From positions 1,345,001-1,409,000 of the forward strand of contig NZ_CP116339.1 of NCBI RefSeq assembly GCF_028198165.1: DNA of 64,000 nt. The letters are read 5' to 3'. This document shows positions 59,801 through 64,000 of this stretch, piece by piece; the first letter of the stretch is position 1; each line of letters opens with the position of its first letter. The notes under the pieces were generated by a model. The model saw only the letters and a list, made by a program, of their open reading frames with translations, did no database searches and was not told the DNA's origin. The stretch comes from Pseudoxanthomonas sp. JBR18. Its GTDB lineage: Bacteria > Pseudomonadota > Gammaproteobacteria > Xanthomonadales > Xanthomonadaceae. The position numbers were made by a program, and so were the translations under genes.

Positions 59801-62800
59801 ATGGGCGGTGATGCTGCCCGCCTGGCCCAGCAAGCTCCCGGCTTCGATACGCAGATCGCCGTTGCCGGAGATGGCACCATCACGATTGTCCAGCCGATCG
59901 GCGCGGATCAGCGAAGCGGCTTCACCGGCCGCGATCAGGATCCCGTTGTCGTTGATCAGATGCGCGGACTGGATATCGAGTGCGCCGTTGGTGCCCAACG
60001 TGCCCCCGGTATTGTCGAGCAGGCTGTGCGCCTGCAGGTGCAGCGCGTCACCGCCCAGTGCGCTGAGCTGACCGCCCGCAGTGACGACATGGTCGCCCAC
60101 CACGTTGATCCGCTGGGCGGTGGTGGTGCCATCGCGCAGATCAAGCTCTTCAACCTGCAGGTCGATCGCGCCATTGCTGAGCAGCGTGCCACCCGCCCCG
60201 CGCATGGCCTGTGCCGTGATCGCAAGATTGCCTGCCCCGGCCTGCTGCACCGTGCCTCCGGCATTGCCGAAAGTCTGTGCTTGGATCTCCAGACTGCCGT
60301 TGCTGGCCAGGACGCCGGCGTCGCCATTGTCCAGAACGCCTTGGACGTCCATGCGATTGGCGCCGTCGCCCGTGGCGGTGATATGACCGCCGCGATTGTT
60401 CAATGCATCGACATCCACGATGAACTGGGCCGCCTCCAGGGAGGCCCCCTGGTGATCCACCGCCCCGGCATCGAGCTGCAGCGCCCCAGCCGTGCTGATC
60501 GCGCCATTCGCGCCATCGATTTGCCCTGTGCTGATGCTCAGGCCTGCGGTGCCTGCGTGACGGATGACACCAGCGGCGTTGACCAGGTTGCCGGACTCGA
60601 TCCGGAGCGCATCGGCGTTGCTGGCGATAGCGCCCTCGGTGTTGTCGAGCGCGCCAGCCACCCGCAGGGCGGTGCCGCCCGTTCCCGCCGAGTTCAAAGC
60701 GCCGCTGCGATTGGACAGGGCCCCAGCCTGGATCTGCTGAGCCCCGTTGGCGGTGATGTTGCCCGCTTCGTTGCGCAGCAGGCCCTCTACCTGCACCTGC
60801 ATGACACCATCCCCCAGCGATACCAGGCGACCGCCGCTGGTATCCAGGCTGTCGGCGGAAATCGCCACGTCGCGGGCGCGTGTATCACCGCGCTCAAGGT
60901 CGATGTGCTGGCCCTTGAGTTCGAGCCGGCCATTGCTGGCGATGCTGCCTTCGACACCTTGCAACGACGCCGTCTCGATGTGCAGCAGGCCATCGCCTGC
61001 CTGGTCGATGCTGCCACCTTCATTGACCAAACTGGTGCTGTCGACCTCCAGGTCACCGTTGCTCGAAAGCACGCCATCCTGGTTCCGGAACGTGCCGCTG
61101 ACGTGGACCCGGCTGGCGCCAGCGCCGACCGCCATCAAGCTGCCGCCATCGTTGATCAGCGTGGCGCTGGTGATCTCCAGCGTCCCATTGCTGCCCAGTG
61201 TGCCGCCCGCGTTGTCCAGGGTGCGCGCCACCTGGAGGTGCAGAGGATCGCCACCGGACGCGGTGATTGATCCGCCAGCGGTGGTGAGATCCCCGGCCAG
61301 CACGTCGATCTGCCGCGCAGAGGTGGTGCCATCCTGGAGGTTGGCACGGTCGGCGGTCAGTGACAGCGCGCCGTTGCTCAGCAGCGTGCCGCCCTGCCCT
61401 TGCAGATCAGTGGCGGTAATGGACAGCGCGCCGGAACCTGCCTGCTGGACCGAGCCGCCTGCATTGCCGAAAGTCGTTGCGTCGATCCTGAAATCGCCAT
61501 TGCTGGCCAACAGGCCCGCGTCGCCGTTGTCCAGGCCATGCGAGACACTGATCGTGCTGGCCCGATCGCCGGTCGAGACCACACGTCCACCGCGATTGTC
61601 GAAGTCTTCGGCGACAAGGTGGATCTGGCTGGCGACCAGTTGGGCGCCGCGATGATCGGCGCGGCCCAGATGCAGGTCGGCGGTGCCGCCCGTGGTGATG
61701 AGACCCTGGGTGCCTTCGAACAGATCTGCCCGCAGGATCAGACCATCGCCGCCGGCCTGGCTGATGCTGCCTGCCGTGTTGTCCAGCGTGCCCAGCAACA
61801 GTTCCAACTGGCCGGCATTGCTGGAAATGCTGCCAGTGCGGTTATCGAGCTGGCCGATCTTCCAGGAGGATGCGGCGGTACCGCCGTGATAGAAGCTGCC
61901 CCCTTCATTGAGGAAGGACTGGGCCTGCAACCCAAGGGTGGTCGCGAAGGTCATGCTGCCATCGCGATTGTCGAGCTGCTGAACCTGCGCGTTGGCCGGT
62001 CCCTCGACCTGCAAGGTTCCACCGACATTGCGCAGCGCCGCGCCGCTGACCTGGAGTCCGGCCACCCCCAGGATGCCTGCACTGTTGTCCAGGCTGTTGC
62101 TGGCGTTGAGCTGGAGATCGCCCGTGCCCTGGATCAGGCCACCGGTATTGTCCAGTTCGCCTGCAATGTTCAACACGCCGGCGGGCAGTGGTGAGGACGG
62201 TGTGCCCGGCGTTCCGCCTGCGCTGCCGTCGGTATCCACCGCGCCCGTGGCCGGCTGGTCCGGCTGGTCCGGGCCGGGAGCGGCGGTGCCGCCGGTCCCG
62301 CCGCCGGTCCCTGGACCCGTCGCGCCGGTGAGCACCGTTCCGATCCGGCCCTGATGATTGCTGATGTTGGAGGCCTGCAGTTGCAGGGCCTGCGTGCCCA
62401 CCTGTTCGATGCTGCCGCCGGCATTGCGCAGGGCATCGGCCTGGATCTGCAGGCGCCGCGCGTTGAGCGTGCCTGCGCTATTGTCCAGATCAGCGGGCGT
62501 GGAGATCGCCAGTTCGCCCGCGGCGCTGAGCGTTCCCGCATTGGCGACGCCGCCGGCAGCGGAAACGCGGACATTGTCCTGAGACTGCAGCGCGCCGGTA
62601 TTCTCGAGGCGACCCTCGGTCGTGACCACCAGCTCCCCTGCCTGGGCTCCGATCTCACCGGCGTTGCGGACGCCCACCCCATGCTCGTTGCCGATCAGCC
62701 AGATCTTGTTGGCGAACATGCCTCCCAATGCGCCGACGTCCAACGCCAAGGTTGGGGCGGTGCCCTCCGTGGTGATCGCCTGGACGTGCGCCTGATTGGC

Positions 62801-63586
62801 GCTGACCTGGTTCGCGCCCAGGGTGGCCTGCAGCTGATTGGCCCAGATTCCCGCATTGACCTGCAGCGAGCGCGTGATCAGGTCGGTGTAGTCCGCTCGA
62901 CTGGTATCCAGCCCGGCGCCCGACACCTGGATCGCGCCGCCGTTGACGCGGTAGCCCTCCAGTGCGCCACCTGAGAGCACCGGCGTTCCCGTGGTCAGGG
63001 TGACGCGGCTGGCGTTGAGAAAGCCGCCACCATCGATCTGGATGCCTGCCGGGTTGGCAATGACCACTTCCGCGCGCTGCCCAGCGACCTCGACATAGCC
63101 ATTGAGCTGGCTGGCCGGCCCGTTGACCTCGTTGAGGATGATCTTGGCTGAGCCCGTGGCCAGCCAGGGATTGCCCTGCACCCAGCCACCGAGCTGGGTC
63201 TGGGTTTGGTCACGGGCGTTGTTGAGGATCGCGCCCTCATGACCGACGTCGAACTGCGAATAGCGATTGCGCGAGACACCCGCCGATGACGGCGTTGCGA
63301 TGTTGACCACCGGGACGTCATTGGGCGCGGTCAGCACCTGCGGCCGCTCATGGCCCGGGGCTGCCGGATCTCCGATGATGCGACCGGTCGTCTGCGCGTG
63401 GCTTGTTCCAATGACGCTGACCCATCCCAGCGCACAGAACATGGCAAACCGCAGGCGGGAGAGCGAGGCGCAAGGACGGCCCGCATCAGCGACGCGGACG
63501 CTTGCGCCCCGTGCGGTCACCAGCTCGGAGGCGACCTGCCAGACCCGCAGGGCGCGGTTGAAGACCAGACGATAGATCCGATTCAT
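50852..63586 (-). CDS. cdiA: CdiA/FHA-type two-partner-secretion exoprotein with lipase-like C-terminus
   Basis: 4244 residues. It opens with an extended signal peptide (MNRIYRLVFNRALRVWQVAS, then a hydrophobic core before AQT) and the TPS domain at residues ~75-330, with NPWL and NPAGI motifs. A long run of FHA/hemagglutinin repeats follows (LDNxxGxLxSNGxLxI units), to about residue 2300. A conserved CdiA segment (LGSDYLLNQMGYSADALQKR to VWLVEQEV) leads to more repeats. No VENN pretoxin motif was seen. The last ~300 residues differ and include LHLDGHSRGGMTIGNAL with a GxSxG nucleophile at about Ser4105. It probably exports a contact-dependent toxin to neighbouring cells via the adjacent transporter. 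Toxin activity is inferred. Confidence 0.88.
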   Translation of the reverse strand: MNRIYRLVFNRALRVWQVASELVTARGASVRVADAGRPCASLSRLRFAMFCALGWVSVIGTSHAQTTGRIIGDPAAPGHERPQVLTAPNDVPVVNIATPSSAGVSRNRYSQFDVGHEGAILNNARDQTQTQLGGWVQGNPWLATGSAKIILNEVNGPASQLNGYVEVAGQRAEVVIANPAGIQIDGGGFLNASRVTLTTGTPVLSGGALEGYRVNGGAIQVSGAGLDTSRADYTDLITRSLQVNAGIWANQLQATLGANQVSANQAHVQAITTEGTAPTLALDVGALGGMFANKIWLIGNEHGVGVRNAGEIGAQAGELVVTTEGRLENTGALQSQDNVRVSAAGGVANAGTLSAAGELAISTPADLDNSAGTLNARRLQIQADALRNAGGSIEQVGTQALQLQASNISNHQGRIGTVLTGATGPGTGGGTGGTAAPGPDQPDQPATGAVDTDGSAGGTPGTPSSPLPAGVLNIAGELDNTGGLIQGTGDLQLNASNSLDNSAGILGVAGLQVSGAALRNVGGTLQVEGPANAQVQQLDNRDGSMTFATTLGLQAQSFLNEGGSFYHGGTAASSWKIGQLDNRTGSISSNAGQLELLLGTLDNTAGSISQAGGDGLILRADLFEGTQGLITTGGTADLHLGRADHRGAQLVASQIHLVAEDFDNRGGRVVSTGDRASTISVSHGLDNGDAGLLASNGDFRIDATTFGNAGGSVQQAGSGALSITATDLQGQGGTLLSNGALSLTADRANLQDGTTSARQIDVLAGDLTTAGGSITASGGDPLHLQVARTLDNAGGTLGSNGTLEITSATLINDGGSLMAVGAGASRVHVSGTFRNQDGVLSSNGDLEVDSTSLVNEGGSIDQAGDGLLHIETASLQGVEGSIASNGRLELKGQHIDLERGDTRARDVAISADSLDTSGGRLVSLGDGVMQVQVEGLLRNEAGNITANGAQQIQAGALSNRSGALNSAGTGGTALRVAGALDNTEGAIASNADALRIESGNLVNAAGVIRHAGTAGLSISTGQIDGANGAISTAGALQLDAGAVDHQGASLEAAQFIVDVDALNNRGGHITATGDGANRMDVQGVLDNGDAGVLASNGSLEIQAQTFGNAGGTVQQAGAGNLAITAQAMRGAGGTLLSNGAIDLQVEELDLRDGTTTAQRINVVGDHVVTAGGQLSALGGDALHLQAHSLLDNTGGTLGTNGALDIQSAHLINDNGILIAAGEAASLIRADRLDNRDGAISGNGDLRIEAGSLLGQAGSITAHDALAFSGGTLDLRDGQVQADSIEITADSVDNSGGAVSATGEQAMSLTVREALINDGGTLASNGAQQIDAGSLSNVGGTLSSAGSADTRIEVAGAFDNSQGTLASNADALQIRSGSLLNVAGKINHAGLGGLDLRTGDLQGQQGVIATAGALTLRADTVDHRGATLSAERLDIGVSNLDNRGGSLVATGTEASTLLAQQRLDNGNDGTLASNGALTINAAVFGNAGGTVQQSGTGLLSVDADTLEGQGGSLLSNGALQLTGEKTDLRGGTTTAQSIAVHTGNLITAGGAVTAAGTGVLSLQVRDTLDNADGSLASNGTLDLRAAQLLNGHGTVQAAGSGDNQVSVDGALDNQGGQLLTTGNLTLGAGSLDNRGGTLYSDDDSTLHVTIDGLLNNSAHGMVSAGGDGVVTAQSLDNASGTLAAGTNLQLETASQLRNAGGLVQAGADLHLASHGVDNQTGRIIAGTVDVDSQGQALNNRAGTLASLVGGADLRTGLLDNTGGLVQSVGGLRIDTAGQSLLNTSTDGVGINSAGMLEIHSGALDNRDGAVFSQGTASITATTLDNTNGGALTGAGSLILHAQQLRNGGGAVTVGGDAQITLSGALDNHGGLVAADGTLQLQAASVNNKGTLSASNGPALGLQGRYLQLTTGALDNSGGQVLADRMRLQVSGSLNNTAGQISAMEVAELHADTIGNGGGSLAAGSNLIIGTRQITGTGSLRSQGDMTLDLGQSYTNVGQIAANGTLTLDIQGDLDNQGALQGGGVDISANNIRNEAGAEISSVGLTHLLASGELTNRGLLDGGVTHISAGSLNNIGTGRIYGDHVAIQAGTLNNVAENANGAVHAGTIAARQRLDLGVGTLVNSGKGLIFSDGNAAIGGTLGGNLLASGVAGRLDNLGSTIEISGDLDVQATAINNIRQNVVVTQSTTKKAPVRLDQPTWRNNGSNDTSNIRKTSNYSASVVYYLAPDDILEDTPYITPDGYTVHRAVIRLTPETSAYFFARGGMYMASGERSRLDAQSGTVTVYYFGRQDGQANPDQVASGADDPFAEVSQILPGSPQFKYVDDSLTYSSAYGTCTTNCVQLWAQYAYTDPDHILTNPQGTGGGGLKDNEQYRIATQTVVEDVLQPGAGPEAVIHSGGSMRLGTDALRNEYASIAAGGNLAISGLTRDASVTNLALTLYRTYSFSNVSHAYNGTTRSWSNPSISEKIGTVGAGITANGNLSIDVGSVRNDNTGRDAPNVQDGANLANLDTRGSAVGGVGPGAGAVQGPNQVGGQQAGSASAQGPAQIGAAGEGAATTRKITASLASRASALDHTAVQAGPQSGAVGASAVDQRSAVAASGNDPHLVVTTSPDASAPTASLFNVDVNRGSYLVETDPQFANYRNWLGSDYLLNQMGYSADALQKRLGDGFYEQKLVREQIGELTGRRFLDGYSDDEAQYQALMEAGATVAKQWNLRPGVALTEAQMAQLTSDIVWLVEQEVTLADGTKTKALVPQVYLRVMPGDLDNDGALLAGANVDMKLSGNLVNSGAIAGRQLVTINADNIRNLDGGQISGRQVGLQAKQDIDIIGSTVTASDALSLQAGRNVTVASTTERLAAQGGELTKIDRVAGLYVTGTAGPGLLSVVGGGDVTLQAAQIRNAGTEGLTQLVAAGDLNLTTQTLSRSTDITGNARNFIRSDEVTHLGTSVQGAGNVLMAAGNDVNLTAAQVGAGGALAVQAVRDINSQAVVDHSAQDRSSGSKRNSSASSLYDETVRGTQLGAGGDITLQAGRDLTLATTSAASESGDIALAAGRDVSLLATQEQHDAVADSKRTKKGFLKSKTTTTHDEWHDSLAIGSSLSGETVSIAAGNDLALVGSTVLADGDVRLAAGNDVTIESAQDTSSEAHSASVKKSGLTGGFSGGVVSVGYGQARSSGDSTLDSTTQVASTVASLDGNLTVSAGNQLTIAASDLAAGQNLTLAAKDIQLQARQDTVESHDAQSSKSSNFSVGLTLDPAAAYRSARDSSTQGTTDSGSTMSRDSRRIDGAMAGTAAATTAVVVQAGSQRASGAQDHSASDARVSQLAAGGNLTLLASDGSITSQGAQMSAEGDALLLASQNIVFDVAHNTESSSSTSKGKGWSFANNTSGPPVGTNNLQGDGLGRSDTITGTQLSVGGNASLSTSHGDIALTGSNIVATGDVNLHAARDLTIASGQDTVSNTNQSDSKAIGTVVISDTERFSGWHREQHQDDSSQVTQVASSVGSLGGNVNMSAGGKYTQVASNVVAAGDVDITAASIDVLTADDLGAASQQDKALKIGAFARVNSPFIDLVNNVEAARQSDGRLQAMQGMAVAANAYQAASAVSNGGTLISAEAGVGFSSNKSQYQGQSQIAQGSTISGGGNVSLTSTQGDIHVVQGNLRAGDALSLDSAADLLLEAGQSHSSVKDSGSSKGFEVGVGVAVGAQTGVYAYVQASASSHRSDSDSTTYQNTNLAGQTINLSSQGDTTLRGAAAQANTINVNTGGDLTIESLQDQVQSQSKDRGFGIRVQVALGTAWDLSGGGSAGLSGANGNYLGVTEQAGLFAGDGGFNVNVGGNTELTGAVIASSAEASKNFLSTNSLTVSDLQNQASGSANVMSLAVSSDMLSGSKYAAARGIGENLMSMGSERESRSNTTTSDIAAGLVEIRNGDAQALDGLARSATTPQTALKKVDVQHLQDDAIADQIAKHLVYDQAVKFTDEAYKVSFVEKAEIYEVTVDPESGEVKSRPLSDEEKLSLRAGPDGKVNLATNGIFNGEYSKPEAAASYAAQHNKGDGPLYLVHYPEADNALSELLVAGYQKFLENDFWGLANATTEVKDVMLMYGQDGLHLDGHSRGGMTIGNALESVTGMQGSQGVLSGTTISFFGSAYNAAKADALLSNLQDRSSVVDPELMNSMVLNYQTHFADFVGRYVGGNPATGGTIPDGSSWLKEVRRMLGGTNTVHSCYGSTGAELCHQLWGTSPGEQAEFRPGNK

Positions 63587-63605
63587 TTCACGATTCCTTG
63601 TGCAA

Positions 63606-64000
63606 TCAGTAGCGCCACGACAGGCTGAAGCCGGCGGTCGTATAGGCCGTCGAGAAGTTGTTGGGCTTGTTCAGAGGTGCGCCGGCGAACACGTCCATCG
63701 AGACGTGCTGCCAACCGCCGCGCAAGCCGATGGCCATGCCAGCCAGCGCATCACCGGCCTGGTATTGCGCAGATGGGCCGCCGATGTGACCGTAGTCCGC
63801 GCCGAGATACGCCTCGAAACCCCCACCTAGCGCCACGCTGAGGTCGTTGCGCAGCAGCCAACCCCGATCGCCGCTCAATGAGAGCTCACCGTCGAAGCCA
63901 CGGACCGTGTAGCGCCCACCGATCGCGAAACGGTCCTGGGGAGTCAGAGGGGTGCGATTCCATTGCGCGCGCCAGCCCGCGGTGTAGCGCAGACGCTGTT
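63606..64000 (-). CDS. cdiB: TpsB/CdiB outer-membrane transporter, C-terminal part (runs off the window)
   Basis: The last ~131 residues of a ShlB/FhaC/CdiB-family beta-barrel are visible. They include the diagnostic FAIGGRYTVRGFDGE motif of the barrel interior loop, later strands (NDLSVALGGGFEAYLGADYG, GLRGGWQHVSMDVFAG) and the terminal strand GFSLSWRY ending in an aromatic residue. The stop lies 19 bases before the cdiA start, so the two form an operon. Its N-terminal POTRA domains lie beyond the window. Confidence 0.9.
   Translation of the reverse strand, partial: QRLRYTAGWRAQWNRTPLTPQDRFAIGGRYTVRGFDGELSLSGDRGWLLRNDLSVALGGGFEAYLGADYGHIGGPSAQYQAGDALAGMAIGLRGGWQHVSMDVFAGAPLNKPNNFSTAYTTAGFSLSWRY

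Noticed and set aside
51192..63575. Numerous plus-strand frames opposite cdiA
   Set aside because: They mirror the repeat units of cdiA in antisense and lack ribosome sites and recognisable domains.
50852..63586. Type VI or type V autotransporter effector instead of TpsA
   Set aside because: The extended signal peptide, TPS domain and adjacent TpsB gene fit two-partner secretion; no autotransporter barrel is at the C-terminus.

Overview
The window is GC-rich chromosomal DNA from a Xanthomonadaceae-like gammaproteobacterium (Xanthomonas / Stenotrophomonas / Pseudoxanthomonas group). This rests on the pca gene order, the GTAG-type stem-loop repeat upstream of pcaH, the REP-associated tyrosine transposases (RAYTs), the bioF-bioH-bioC cluster and the general protein character. 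The genus cannot be fixed from the sequence alone.

Region 1 (0-26.6 kb) is a catabolic island for plant aromatic and hydroaromatic acids. It starts with an exported beta-helix protein, an OprB-type porin and an exported type I 3-dehydroquinate dehydratase. With the PQQ-dependent quinate/shikimate dehydrogenase at 24.1-26.6 kb these form a periplasmic quinate-to-protocatechuate route resembling quiBCXA of Acinetobacter. A MarR-regulated block follows (outer-membrane transporter, coniferyl-alcohol-type SDR, vanillin-type aldehyde dehydrogenase, feruloyl-CoA hydratase/lyase, ADP-forming feruloyl-CoA synthetase, esterase); it turns hydroxycinnamates into vanillin and vanillate. After an HD-GYP gene comes a complete protocatechuate beta-ketoadipate pathway, pcaIJF-HG-BDC, with an IclR regulator. 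An 11-bp inverted repeat upstream of pcaI is a good operator candidate. Repeats interrupt the pca genes in three places. Vanillate demethylase, 4-hydroxybenzoate hydroxylase and PcaK are not in the window.

Region 2 (27-41.2 kb) is ordinary core genome: a frameshifted nucleotidyltransferase, mnmG, a His/Gly/Tyr-rich lipoprotein, a threonine dehydratase-like enzyme, YdcF, two small proteins, bioC/bioH/bioF, comF, a short-chain fatty acid transporter, ubiA, tRNA-Arg(CCG) and a DedA-rhodanese fusion.

Region 3 (41.3-64 kb) is accessory and the most interesting part. On the minus strand it holds the end of a TpsB/CdiB transporter gene, a 4244-residue CdiA/FHA-type TpsA exoprotein whose C-terminus has a lipase-like GHSRGG motif, and an adjacent candidate lipoprotein immunity gene. 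Downstream lies an approximately 9 kb array of AT-rich toxin/immunity leftovers. In four modules a toxin gene is cut off at its 5' side at or near the end of a RAYT element, leaving about 50-90 C-terminal residues, while the immunity-type gene after it is intact. One remnant is clearly an EndoU nuclease end; another sits before a membrane-protein immunity candidate. A fifth module keeps about 0.7 kb of cdiA-like sequence, a decayed toxin end and a second lipoprotein related to the one beside cdiA. The array reads as a record of captured CdiA-CT modules whose toxins have been lost and whose protective genes have been kept, with RAYT elements at the breakpoints. An IS4-type transposase remnant closes the array.
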